This document shows positions 24,678 through 33,268 of a stretch of 50,001 nt of DNA, one piece after another. Position 1 is the first letter of the stretch; each line of letters starts with the position of its first letter. The stretch is from assembly GCF_019061305.1 (NCBI RefSeq), contig NZ_JAHQZT010000021.1, positions 1 through 50,001 on the forward strand. The letters run 5' to 3'. The translations under genes were made by a program, and so were the position numbers. This DNA comes from Marinobacterium weihaiense. Its GTDB lineage: Bacteria; Pseudomonadota; Gammaproteobacteria; Pseudomonadales; Balneatricaceae. The notes under the pieces were generated by a model, which was not told the DNA's origin, searched no databases, and saw only the letters and a list, made by a program, of their open reading frames with translations.

Positions 24678-27600
24678 ATGTTGTCGAGAGTGCTGGCCAG
24701 TGTGATGTTGTGTCTGCTGGCGACCGGCGTCAACGCGGGGGATGTCGTGCTGCTGACCACCGACTTTGTACTGGGGAAGAAGCTGGATCAGGTTGCGCAG
24801 GCAGCCAGGAGCGAAGGTGTGAATCTGAACTGGCATGATGTCAGCCGCACCGATGACGTTGCACTGGAAGCTGCTGTCAAGGCGGCCCGGCTGATCATTG
24901 TCGATGCCCCTCGGCAGGAAGATATCGCCGAGGTGGACAGTCAGGCAGGCGATTACTGGCGTCGTTTTGCCAAGCCGGTGGTGCATATCAACCGAATGAG
25001 CTGGATGAGCCGGCTGCGGGCCGAGCGGATCGAGTCCGATTTTGCCGAGCGCCTCTATGCCTATTACCTGGGCGGGCGTGAGCAGAACAGGGCCTATCTG
25101 GCCCAGTTCCTGGCACTGTGGCTGCAAGGAAAATACTGGGCGCAGGTGCCCGATGCAGTACCGATGCCGGATGGCGCCATCTACCACCCGGATGCACCGG
25201 GCGAGCTGTTTACCGATCTGGCTGATTATCTGGAATGGTGGCAGCAGCGTATGGGTAAGGGTTGGAAAGGCCTGCCGGTGATCGGCATGGAAACCAGCTC
25301 GACCTATATTGCTGATGCGCAAAATCGCATGCTGGATGAATTTATTCAGGGTGCTGAAGTGCGTAGCGCCGTGCCCATTGTGTACTACCGTGATGCACGC
25401 AGCCTGACGCCGCCCCGCCGTGAAGATCGTTCCGCTGGCGGGCGTCCGGAAGGGGGCCGGCCGGGAGTCGGCCAGCCGACGGCTGCGGCCGAGCAGGGCG
25501 AGCCGGTGATCGAACGCAATCCGGGCGATTTTCCCAATCCAAAGGAATTGGCACCGCATCAGCTGGACGAACCACTGATCACGCTGGACGGGCAACTGAT
25601 CGTCGACGTGATGACCGTGAACACCTTTCTCGGTGTCGGGCCGGACCAGCGACTGGCGCGCTACCGGGCGCAGAACGTGCCAGTGCTGAACGTGATCAAC
25701 TATCGCAACGGCACCCGCGAGGAATACCGGGCCGATCTGGCCGGTATCAGCACCTTTTATATCCCGTTCCGACTGTCGGTGGCGGAGTACATCGGTATTC
25801 AGGACCCGGTGGTGCTGTCGACCAATGAGGGGGGCGAGATGGTGCCGATGCCGGAACAGCTCGATCTGTTGCTGGGCAAGACAATCAAGCTGGCGCAGTT
25901 GAAGCGCCGGGCCAATGCTGACAAGCGGTTGGCGCTGGTGTTCTGGAACACCCCGGCCGGGGAACAGAACATCAGTGCGTCCAACATGAACGTGCCGCGC
26001 TCGGTCGCCAAATTGATCGAAGACCTCAAGGCCGAGGGCTACCAGCTGGAGAGCCGTGACGAACAGACGCTGATCGACAGCTTCGGTACGCTGTTGCGGC
26101 CTTTCTACCGTAAAGAAGCGTTGCAGGAACTGACGGCGACCGAGCATTGGGCCTTTATGCCGCTGGCGGACTACCAGCGCTGGTTTGATGCTCTGCCCGC
26201 CAGTGTGCGCAGCGAGATCACCGGGTTCTGGGGTGAAGCGGACAGCAGTGGCTGGCTGGTGGAAAAGGACGGGGAAAAGGGCTTTGCCATCCCGCGTATA
26301 AAGGCGGGCAATCTGGTGATCCTGCCGCAGCCCAAGCGCAGTGACCGTCCCGGTGACGAACGCGAGAAGGATCTGTTCCACGACACCAAGGTGCCGCTGC
26401 ACCATGGCTATCTGGCCACCTACCTGTGGTTGCGCGAAGGCTTTGGCAGCGATGCCATCATCCACTTCGGTACCCACGGCTCCCAGGAGTGGACGCCGGG
26501 CAAGGAGCGCGGACTCTGGGCCTATGATTATCCCAATCTGCTGGTGGGCAATACGCCGGTGCTCTATCCCTACATCGTCGACAACATCGGCGAAGCGATC
26601 CACGTCAAGCGCCGTGGTCGCGGGGTGGTGGTTTCGCACCAGACACCGGCCTTTTCACCGGCCGGGCTGGCACCGGAACTGACAGCGCTGAACGACATGC
26701 TGCAGGAATACCACAGCGTGGATGAAGGTATGGTCAAGCAGGCCGCCAGGGCCAATATCATTGAGGCAGTGATCGAGCAGAACCTGCACAAGGACGTGGG
26801 GCTGGAGGAACAGACCTGGCGGCAGGGCTTCGAAACCCACCTGCGTCGAGTCGAAGACCATATCGAACTGCTGGCCGGAGCCCTGCAACCGTTGGGCCTG
26901 CACACCTTTGGCGACACCATGACGGACGAGCACCGGGCGATGAATCTGATGCTGATTCTGCTCAAGCCACTGGCCGCCGAGCTGGGCATCGATAACCCGG
27001 ATGCCCTGTTCGTGGCGGATTACGAGCAGATCAAGCAGACCGAACCCTACCGCTTTGTACTCACGTATGTGGTGCAGCAGGCTGCAACGGATGCCTTGCC
27101 GCCCGCGCAGCAGCAACTGGTCAGGGAAGCACGGCAGCTGGCGGACAACTATGCCGCCGAAGCGGAAACCCGGGCGCTGAGCACCGGCCTGTCCAGTGGC
27201 TTCATCGACCCGAGCTATGGGGGCGATCCGATCCGCAACCCCGATGCGCTGCCGACCGGGCGTAACATCTATGGCTTCGACCCCAACCGGGTGCCCACCA
27301 AATCGGCCTATGATGCCGGGGTGAAGGCGATGCAGGAGCTGATCGACAACTACAAGGCGCAGCATGGTCGTTATCCGCAGAAACTGACCTTCACGCTCTG
27401 GAGCACCGAGACCATGCGTCATCTGGGCATGCTGGAGGCGCAGATCTTCTGGGCATTGGGGGTGAAGCCGGTGTGGGATCGCGGTGGCCGGGTGATCGCT
27501 GTTGAAGCGATTCCGCAGCAGGAGCTGGGGCGTCCGCGTATCGACACCGTCATTTCGCTGACCGGGCTCTACCGTGACCAGTTCCCGGTGGTGATGGAGC

Positions 27601-28772
27601 GTTTCAATGAAGCGGTGATGCTGGTGGCGGCGCTGAAGGAGCCGAAAGAACTCAACTTCGTCCGTGCCAACACCGAGCGTATTCGTGTGGAGCTGCTGGC
27701 GCAGGGCATTCCTGCCGAGCCGGCGGAAAATCATGCGCTGACCCGGGTGTTCGGCACCGAAAGCGGTGATTACGGCACCAATCTGCCGGAGGCGACGTTG
27801 GGATCGGACCAGTGGCAGGAGGGCGACGGCAAGCTGGAAGAGCTGTACCTGTCGCGCATGTCCTGGGCCTACGGCCCCGACGCCAGCCAGTGGAGCCGCA
27901 AGCTGACCGACGCCGAAGGCAAGGTGGTGAACACCTACGCTCAGCACCTGAAAGGCACCGACGCGGCGGTCTTCTCGCGCTCCTCCAACCTGCGCGGACT
28001 GCTGGATACCGATCATCCGTTCGAGTATCTGGGGGGGATCTCCATGGCGGTGAAATACCTGGATGGCGAGGCGCCCCAGCTCTATATCTCCAACATGCGT
28101 GACCCGCGCAAGGCACGGCTGCAGGATGCGGCCAACTTCATGGCGATGGAGCTGAGGTCGGTGTACCAGCATCCGAACTGGGTCAAGGAGATGATGCAGG
28201 AGGACTATGCCGGCACCCTGAACATGCTGAAAACAATCAACAACTTCTGGGGCTGGCAGGTGATGGATCGCAACGTGGTCAGGGACGACCAGTGGCAGGC
28301 CTTCCACGAGGTATACGTCAAGGACAAGTATGAACTGGGGCTGCGCGAGTGGTTCGAACAGTCCAACCCCACGGCGCTGGCGCAGATCAGCGAGCGCATG
28401 ATCGAAGCGATCCGCAAGGGCTACTGGGAGGCCAGTGACGAAACCCTGCGTGAGCTGGTCGAGGTGTATACCGAGATTGCGGCCAAACATGACGTCTATA
28501 CCGAAAACCGCACCTTTGCCCAGTTCGTGGCCGACAAGGCGGCGGGCTATGGCATCAGTGCTGCACCGGCGCCGGATCAGGCCAGCAGTGCCGCCACGCC
28601 ACCGCCGGAAGGCGCCAATGAACCTCAGCCACTGGGCGAGCAGGTCAGCGGCCAGAAACTGGAAGAGGTGAGCCAGGAGGTGCAGGACAGCCCGCTGGAC
28701 TACTGGCTGTTTGTGCTGCTGTTGCCGATTGCGGCGGGACTCTGGCATCAGGGCCGCCGTGTCCGTGCCTGA
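24678..28772 (+). CDS. hmuS: Exported, membrane-anchored CobN-like protein (HmuS type)
   Basis: A 1364-residue homologue of the large chelatase subunit CobN/BchH. An N-terminal signal sequence (MLSRVLASVMLCLLATGVNA) and a single C-terminal membrane helix near residues 1338-1356 (DYWLFVLLLPIAAGLW) followed by a basic tail place the body in the periplasm. Cytosolic CobN and ChlH lack both. Family motifs include HFGTHGSQEWTPGK from residue 596 and long CobN-type blocks on both sides. A low-complexity Gly/Pro/Arg insert lies at about residues 245-290. HmuS proteins of Bacteroidota hmu haem loci share this build and are implicated in removing metal from haem. No CobS/CobT or ChlI/ChlD ATPase is nearby, which argues against metal insertion for B12. 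It starts 11 bases after the receptor gene. Confidence 0.88.
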   Translation: MLSRVLASVMLCLLATGVNAGDVVLLTTDFVLGKKLDQVAQAARSEGVNLNWHDVSRTDDVALEAAVKAARLIIVDAPRQEDIAEVDSQAGDYWRRFAKPVVHINRMSWMSRLRAERIESDFAERLYAYYLGGREQNRAYLAQFLALWLQGKYWAQVPDAVPMPDGAIYHPDAPGELFTDLADYLEWWQQRMGKGWKGLPVIGMETSSTYIADAQNRMLDEFIQGAEVRSAVPIVYYRDARSLTPPRREDRSAGGRPEGGRPGVGQPTAAAEQGEPVIERNPGDFPNPKELAPHQLDEPLITLDGQLIVDVMTVNTFLGVGPDQRLARYRAQNVPVLNVINYRNGTREEYRADLAGISTFYIPFRLSVAEYIGIQDPVVLSTNEGGEMVPMPEQLDLLLGKTIKLAQLKRRANADKRLALVFWNTPAGEQNISASNMNVPRSVAKLIEDLKAEGYQLESRDEQTLIDSFGTLLRPFYRKEALQELTATEHWAFMPLADYQRWFDALPASVRSEITGFWGEADSSGWLVEKDGEKGFAIPRIKAGNLVILPQPKRSDRPGDEREKDLFHDTKVPLHHGYLATYLWLREGFGSDAIIHFGTHGSQEWTPGKERGLWAYDYPNLLVGNTPVLYPYIVDNIGEAIHVKRRGRGVVVSHQTPAFSPAGLAPELTALNDMLQEYHSVDEGMVKQAARANIIEAVIEQNLHKDVGLEEQTWRQGFETHLRRVEDHIELLAGALQPLGLHTFGDTMTDEHRAMNLMLILLKPLAAELGIDNPDALFVADYEQIKQTEPYRFVLTYVVQQAATDALPPAQQQLVREARQLADNYAAEAETRALSTGLSSGFIDPSYGGDPIRNPDALPTGRNIYGFDPNRVPTKSAYDAGVKAMQELIDNYKAQHGRYPQKLTFTLWSTETMRHLGMLEAQIFWALGVKPVWDRGGRVIAVEAIPQQELGRPRIDTVISLTGLYRDQFPVVMERFNEAVMLVAALKEPKELNFVRANTERIRVELLAQGIPAEPAENHALTRVFGTESGDYGTNLPEATLGSDQWQEGDGKLEELYLSRMSWAYGPDASQWSRKLTDAEGKVVNTYAQHLKGTDAAVFSRSSNLRGLLDTDHPFEYLGGISMAVKYLDGEAPQLYISNMRDPRKARLQDAANFMAMELRSVYQHPNWVKEMMQEDYAGTLNMLKTINNFWGWQVMDRNVVRDDQWQAFHEVYVKDKYELGLREWFEQSNPTALAQISERMIEAIRKGYWEASDETLRELVEVYTEIAAKHDVYTENRTFAQFVADKAAGYGISAAPAPDQASSAATPPPEGANEPQPLGEQVSGQKLEEVSQEVQDSPLDYWLFVLLLPIAAGLWHQGRRVRA

Positions 28773-28812
28773 CGTGAGTCTGAAGTGAATTTGATCAAAG
28801 GAGTCGAATGAG

Positions 28813-29319
28813 ATGAATCAACTGGAACAATGGCTGTACAGCATCACCGGCATCTTCCTGACCCCGGTGTTGCTGGTGCTGATACTGATGTTTGTCTATG
28901 CCCTGTTCATGCTTGGGCAGTTCCTGATGGAATACCTGCAGCGTCGCACCCGGCCCGAACGCACCGGGCCGTTGACACGGGTGGCCCGGCGGCATGGCCG
29001 CGTGGATCAGGAGCAGCTGGAGCTGGCATTATTGAAGCAGACCGAATGGCCACGACTGATCAACCGCATTGCGCCCATGCTGGGACTGATCGCCACCATG
29101 ATTCCGATGGGACCGGCGCTGATGGCGGTGGCGGCCGGCAACACCCAGAGCATGGCCGACAATCTGGTGGTAGCCTTCTCGGCGGTGATCATCGCGCTGC
29201 TGGCAGCGTCGGTCAGCTACTGGATTCTGTCGGTACGCAAGCGCTGGCTGCTGGAGGAGTTGCACCAGCTGCTGAGCCAGCAGGAAATGGCATCGGTGCC
29301 GCTCAAGGAGGCCGCATGA
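28813..29319 (+). CDS. MotA/TolQ/ExbB-family proton-channel protein of the HmuS module
   Basis: A 168-residue membrane protein with three hydrophobic segments (about residues 12-38, 92-112 and 118-145). The MotA/TolQ/ExbB pattern RIAPMLGLIATMIPMGPALMAVAAGN and FSAVIIALLAASVSYWIL is present. It is distinct from the ExbB at the head of the operon. In hmu loci an ExbB-like protein accompanies HmuS, perhaps passing proton-motive energy to it. AAAGGAG lies just upstream, and the stop overlaps the next start (ATGA). Because the first exbB is frameshifted, this protein could in principle also serve ExbD-TonB, but that is speculation. Confidence 0.85.
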   Translation: MNQLEQWLYSITGIFLTPVLLVLILMFVYALFMLGQFLMEYLQRRTRPERTGPLTRVARRHGRVDQEQLELALLKQTEWPRLINRIAPMLGLIATMIPMGPALMAVAAGNTQSMADNLVVAFSAVIIALLAASVSYWILSVRKRWLLEELHQLLSQQEMASVPLKEAA

Positions 29320-29642
29320 CGACGCAGCGCCGCCCCCTGTCGATTCTGAATGACGACGAGGAAGATCCGATCACCAGCGTGGTTAACCTGATCGATGTGT
29401 TTCTGGTGATCATCGCCGTGCTGCTGATCGTCATCATCCAGAACCCGCTCAATCCACTGACCAGCGATTCGGTGGTGGTGGTGAAGAATCCGGGGCAGGA
29501 CAACATGGAGATGATCGTCAAGGAAGGCGAGACGCTTAAGCACTACACCTCTTCCGGTGAGGTGGGCGAAGGCGAGGGTGTGAAGGCTGGCATCACCTAC
29601 CGGCTGCAGGATGGCTCCATGGTGTATGTACCTGAGGGGTGA
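29316..29642 (+). CDS. DUF2149 protein of the HmuS module
   Basis: A 108-residue protein with the DUF2149 layout: an acidic N-terminal stretch (ILNDDEEDPITSVVNLIDVF), one membrane helix at about residues 27-45 (LVIIAVLLIVIIQNP), and a small periplasmic domain. The Asp at the start of the helix in NLIDVFLVI resembles the key Asp of ExbD/TolR. With the preceding ExbB-like protein it may therefore form an ExbBD-like motor for the CobN-like protein. Function is otherwise unknown. The frame is also open upstream to 28830, but the ATGA overlap at 29316 sets the start. It overlaps by 46 bases the end of the convergent hydrogenase protease gene. Confidence 0.85.
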   Translation: MTTQRRPLSILNDDEEDPITSVVNLIDVFLVIIAVLLIVIIQNPLNPLTSDSVVVVKNPGQDNMEMIVKEGETLKHYTSSGEVGEGEGVKAGITYRLQDGSMVYVPEG

Positions 29643-30106
29643 ACCTGCAAGGCCAGTTGCCGGGCGAGCGTAACGGCGGCCGTTTGGATCGCAGGGGTGA
29701 TAATCGCTGCGGGTGATTGCTTCGGGGGACTGATGCAGATAGCGCACAGCTGAAGGCTGGGGGGCAGAGCATCGAGACTCTGTCCCAGTTTCAGGGTATC
29801 CGCCAGGCCGAAGCCATGAGTGGAGGTGCAGGCCAGCAGGTGTAATTGCTCCGGTGTCAGCTCCAGGCAGGTGCCGGGCGGGTGCTCCTCGCTGTGCACG
29901 GCATCGATCAGGGTCACCCGCGCATGGCCCCGCATCCGTTCGATCAACTCCACGCCGGGTCGGTCCAGGCTCAGCAGCCGTATTTCGGGTGGCAGGTCCA
30001 TTCGTTGCAGCTGTTCGACCACCTCCCAGCCTGCGCGGTCATCGCCGAAAGGGGAGCCGATACCGATAATCAGCTGCGCCTGTTCGCTTGGCAGGTTGGT
30101 GTTCAT
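29597..30106 (-). CDS. [NiFe]-hydrogenase maturation protease
   Basis: A 169-residue HyaD/HycI-type endopeptidase. It shows IIGIGSPFGDDRAGWEVVEQL at about residues 13-33 (metal-binding Asp/Glu), LSLDRPGVEL, VTLIDAVHSEEHPPGT, and THGFGLADTLKLG with the conserved His. It cleaves the C-terminal tail of the hydrogenase large subunit after nickel insertion. It overlaps the large-subunit stop (ATGA), consistent with a dedicated protease. Its C-terminal coding end runs into the convergent DUF2149 gene. No hypA-F genes are in the window, so the general maturation set must be elsewhere. Confidence 0.88.
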   Translation of the reverse strand: MNTNLPSEQAQLIIGIGSPFGDDRAGWEVVEQLQRMDLPPEIRLLSLDRPGVELIERMRGHARVTLIDAVHSEEHPPGTCLELTPEQLHLLACTSTHGFGLADTLKLGQSLDALPPSLQLCAICISPPKQSPAAIITPAIQTAAVTLARQLALQVHPSGTYTMEPSCSR

Positions 30107-31398
30107 GTTTCTACCCTTTCCAGGGTCAAAAAGTGAGTGGCGCAGGAGATACAGGGGTCGTAGTTGCGGATCACCTGTTCGGCCCTGAGTCTCAGCGCCT
30201 CTTCGTCATGGTCCAGCCCGAAGGCGGTCAGCGAACGGTGCAGGTCAGCCTCGATGCGGGCCTGATTCTGGCTGGTGGGCGGCACGATGCGGGCGGACTT
30301 GATCAGCCCTTTCTTGTCCAGTTCATAGCGGTGCCAAAGCAATCCGCGCGGGGCTTCGCTCATACCGCAGCCGGTGCCAGGCTCGAGCGATAGAGCGGTA
30401 TAGGGCGATGCTGGATATTCGTATTCTTCCAGCAGTCGGATCGCTTCATGCAGCACCAACTCGATTTCCAGTGCACGGGCGATCAGGCTGTGAAACATGT
30501 TGTCGGAGGGCAGTGTCAGGCCAATTTCGCTCAGGCGGGTCTGCAGAAAGTCGGGCAGCTGGCTATGGTTGATATTCAGCCGTGCCAGTGGGCCGGTCAG
30601 GTAGGGTTGGCCATCGAGATCGGACCAGAGCGCGGTGGAGTCCGGTTTATGGGTTTCATGGAAGTGCTGTTCGAACTGGTCGGCGCTGAGGCTTAACCCT
30701 GTGCTGGTGCGGATCTCACCGCTTTCGATGGCGTAGCGGTCGGGGTGATGCAGGGCGACACAGGTGAACGCCTGGGGATCATCCGGCAATGGCAAAGCGG
30801 CGCAGAAGCGGGTGAGCTCGCGTGCATCCTGCTGTGCGGCTTGCAGTTTGGCCACCAGTGCGGCGACCTCTTCGGGTGCCGGTGCATGATGAAAACCGCC
30901 CAGGCGGGCACCGACCGGATGCACCGAGCGGCCGCCAAAGAGTCGGATCAGGGCATTGCCCTGCCCCTGAAGTTTAAGGCCGCGTTTCACTTCATCCGGA
31001 TGCTGCCCTGCCATGCTGATCGCACTATCGAAGCCAAGAAAGTCCGGCAGCGCCAATAGATGAATATGCAGAGCGTGACTCTGCAGCCATTCACCGCAGT
31101 AAAATACACGCCGCATCTGCTGCACCCAGGGAGAAGCCATCTGTGCCGACAGCGATTCCAGTGCATTGAGGGCGCTCATTTGATAGGCCACCGGGCAGAT
31201 GCCGCAGATGCGGGCGACGATATCGACCACCTCTTTCGCCTCGCGCCCCTCCAGGAACTTCTCGAAATAGCGCGGTGGTTCGAAAATCGATAGCCCCAGC
31301 TCCACCAACTGGCCATCACGCACTTCCAGTCGGAGTGAGCCTTCGCCTTCGACGCGGGTCAGGGCTGGCACATCAATACGAATACGGCGGCTAGTCAT
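30103..31398 (-). CDS. hydA: [NiFe]-hydrogenase large (alpha) subunit, group 3b type
   Basis: A 431-residue catalytic subunit. The N-terminal nickel-ligand motif is RICGICPVAY at about residues 64-73 and the C-terminal one is DPCISCATHF, leaving a short tail (LTLERVET) for protease removal. The short length and the beta-gamma-delta partners point to the cytosolic NADP-linked group 3b (sulfhydrogenase-like) rather than membrane uptake enzymes. The reaction is reversible H2 oxidation with NAD(P). I chose the ATG at 31398, which has AGGTG six bases upstream and overlaps the delta-subunit stop. A GTG at 31407 is possible. It is followed by its protease with a four-base overlap. Confidence 0.92.
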   Translation of the reverse strand: MTSRRIRIDVPALTRVEGEGSLRLEVRDGQLVELGLSIFEPPRYFEKFLEGREAKEVVDIVARICGICPVAYQMSALNALESLSAQMASPWVQQMRRVFYCGEWLQSHALHIHLLALPDFLGFDSAISMAGQHPDEVKRGLKLQGQGNALIRLFGGRSVHPVGARLGGFHHAPAPEEVAALVAKLQAAQQDARELTRFCAALPLPDDPQAFTCVALHHPDRYAIESGEIRTSTGLSLSADQFEQHFHETHKPDSTALWSDLDGQPYLTGPLARLNINHSQLPDFLQTRLSEIGLTLPSDNMFHSLIARALEIELVLHEAIRLLEEYEYPASPYTALSLEPGTGCGMSEAPRGLLWHRYELDKKGLIKSARIVPPTSQNQARIEADLHRSLTAFGLDHDEEALRLRAEQVIRNYDPCISCATHFLTLERVET

Positions 31399-32227
31399 CC
31401 TGATCACCTGCAGGCTGATCCTGAGTGGACGAGCGGTAAAACACCTGTCCAGTGTGCAGAAACGCCGGCGCCTGCGAGTTGATCAGCAGAAAGCGCCGGG
31501 CAATGGCATCGGGCAGCAGGCCAAGACCGGCAAAGCGGCGAGCCAGGGTATCCGCCTGTGCCGTTTCACTGGGGCCGTAACAGCCGTAACAGTCGCGGCC
31601 AAAACGTGGGCAGAGGGCACCGCAGCCAGTGCGTGTCACCGGCCCCATGCAGGGCGCACCCTGAGTCACCATCACGCAGACTGCCTGCTGGCGCTTGCAC
31701 TCCAGACAAACGCGATCACGGTCGTCCACCGGGACTACACCAAAGAGCAGGGCGCGCACTGCCGCCAGTACCTGGGCGCTGCTGATCGGGCAGCCCCAGA
31801 GTTCAAGATCCACTTTCACTTCGGCAGCGATCGGTTGCACCTCCTTCAGCGTGTGGATGAATTCGGGCCGGGCATAGATGGCGTCGCGCCATTCATCATG
31901 ACTGCCGTCCAGATTGCGCAAGGCCTGCAACCCACCGCTGGTGGCGCAGGCGCCGATGGTGACCAGATAACGGCTGTGGGCGCGTACCTGACGGATACGT
32001 TCCAGTTCGTCCGGCGTTGACAGGCTGCCCTCGACAAAGGCGATATCCACAGGTGCATCGGCGTCGCTCATGCCCGCTTCAAGGAAGTGCAGGATTTCCA
32101 CCTGTGCGTTCAGCTGCAACAGCGCTTCGCCCAAGTTGAGAAAAGCCAGTTGGCAGCCGTCGCAGGAGCTGAATTTGTGGACCGCGATCCGTGGCTTGTC
32201 GGCCGGATCGGTCATTGGGCTGTTCAT
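31391..32227 (-). CDS. hydD: [NiFe]-hydrogenase small (delta) subunit
   Basis: A 278-residue small subunit with iron-sulfur cysteines: SSCDGCQLAFL near the N-terminus, TIGACATSGG and LWGCPIS in the middle, then a dense cysteine region from CLECKRQQAVC to CYGCYG. These fit the proximal and additional clusters that carry electrons from the NiFe site. No Tat signal is present, in line with a cytosolic enzyme. Its start and the upstream gamma-subunit stop overlap by one base (TAATG). It works with the large subunit encoded directly downstream. Confidence 0.92.
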   Translation of the reverse strand: MNSPMTDPADKPRIAVHKFSSCDGCQLAFLNLGEALLQLNAQVEILHFLEAGMSDADAPVDIAFVEGSLSTPDELERIRQVRAHSRYLVTIGACATSGGLQALRNLDGSHDEWRDAIYARPEFIHTLKEVQPIAAEVKVDLELWGCPISSAQVLAAVRALLFGVVPVDDRDRVCLECKRQQAVCVMVTQGAPCMGPVTRTGCGALCPRFGRDCYGCYGPSETAQADTLARRFAGLGLLPDAIARRFLLINSQAPAFLHTGQVFYRSSTQDQPAGDQDD

Positions 32228-33069
32228 TAAATGCCCTCCAGGCCCAGACGGTCACGCAGCCGGGGGTAGGGCATGACCGGACCGTCGCGGCAGATGAAGT
32301 CGGCACCGAACTGGCAGTGGCCGCAGTGGCCGCTGGCGCACTGCATGTTGCGCTCCATGCTGAGCCAGATCGCCTCGGCCGGCACCTGCTGGCGGATTAG
32401 CTGTTCGGCGCTGGCCTGCATCATCGGCTCGGGGCCGCAACAGCAGACCAGGGTTTGTTCCGGCCTGAGCGGCAGGCGCTTGATTAGCTCGGTGACCCGA
32501 CCGCTGTACCAGGGCCAGCCCGGGGCGGCGACATCGGCGGCCATCATCACGGTGGTATCGGGCTGTTGGGCCCAGAATTCATAGCGGCTGCGCCAGAGCA
32601 GGTCGGCGGAGTGCTTTACGCCCTGGATGATATGGATATGGCCGTAGCGGGTGCGGTTGGCAAAGGCGTGCTCGATGATGGAGACCGCCGGTGCACAACC
32701 CAGCCCGCCGGTAATCACGCACAGGTCTTGGCCTTCAGCTTGCTCAAGGGGCCAGCCCTGACCGAAAGGTCCGCGCAAGCCGATGCGCTCGCCCGGCGGC
32801 AGCGCAGCCAGTGCCCGACTGACTCGGCCGACGGCACGGATGGTGTGCTCCAGCACCGGCTGTCCCTGCTCATCCGCGCTGATTGCCTTGAACGAGATGG
32901 GAATCTCGCCCACGCCAAAGCGGTACAGCATGTTGAATTGTCCGGGCTGAATGCCCAGGCGCCACTGCTGTGCCGGGGCGGTCAGCTGCAGCTGCAGGGT
33001 AAAGATGTCTTCGGTTTCCTGAACCCGGTTCAGGATCAGGGCCTCGGCAGGCAGGGCCGGGTTGGTCAT
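32227..33069 (-). CDS. hydG: Hydrogenase gamma subunit, FAD/NAD(P)-binding diaphorase
   Basis: A 280-residue ferredoxin-reductase-type protein. The FAD-binding barrel is at about residues 8-100 (QPGQFNMLYRFGVGEIPISF). The NAD(P) domain is at 105-225 (VITGGLGCAPAVSIIEHA and VCCCGPEPMM). A C-terminal cysteine motif for a [2Fe-2S] cluster (CASGHCGHCQFGADFICRDG) is at about 245-264. It exchanges electrons between the hydrogenase and NAD(P)H. The same architecture occurs in dihydroorotate dehydrogenase electron-transfer subunits, but the neighbours decide. It is the first gene of the hydG-hydD-hydA-protease run. The 199-base region upstream ends the inserted alcohol dehydrogenase. Confidence 0.9.
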   Translation of the reverse strand: MTNPALPAEALILNRVQETEDIFTLQLQLTAPAQQWRLGIQPGQFNMLYRFGVGEIPISFKAISADEQGQPVLEHTIRAVGRVSRALAALPPGERIGLRGPFGQGWPLEQAEGQDLCVITGGLGCAPAVSIIEHAFANRTRYGHIHIIQGVKHSADLLWRSRYEFWAQQPDTTVMMAADVAAPGWPWYSGRVTELIKRLPLRPEQTLVCCCGPEPMMQASAEQLIRQQVPAEAIWLSMERNMQCASGHCGHCQFGADFICRDGPVMPYPRLRDRLGLEGI

Positions 33070-33204
33070 GGCGGGCCTCTGCGCGTCGTGTACGGTCGGG
33101 TGGCAAGGGCAGATCGAATCATGGACGGCTCCACAACAGCATCTGCTTTATACCCTAGATAGGGATGGGGCGGGGAACAAGTTCGCAGAGGGGGTAACGA
33201 CGTG

Positions 33205-33244
33205 AAAAATGACCGTACGCAGGCAACAAGGTGCCCGCGTACGG
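33205..33244 (-). terminator. Intrinsic terminator of the iron alcohol dehydrogenase gene
   Basis: CCGTACGC and GCGTACGG (33213-33220 and 33237-33244) form the base of a stem extended by GGCA/TGCC, with a 6-base loop. On the minus strand it is followed by TCATTTTTC. It lies 25 bases after the alcohol dehydrogenase stop and separates it from hydG. Confidence 0.65.
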
Positions 33245-33268
33245 ATCCAGGGTGCGGTCAGGCGAACA

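Noticed and set aside
24654-28748. Very long open frames antisense to the CobN-like gene
   Set aside because: GC-rich codon use leaves the opposite strand open. The predicted proteins are low-complexity with no family features, while the sense frame carries clear CobN motifs.
28788-28800. FNR site (TTTGATCAAA) before the ExbB-like gene
   Set aside because: It is only a 10-base palindrome without the 4-base spacer of an FNR box, and it lies inside an operon.
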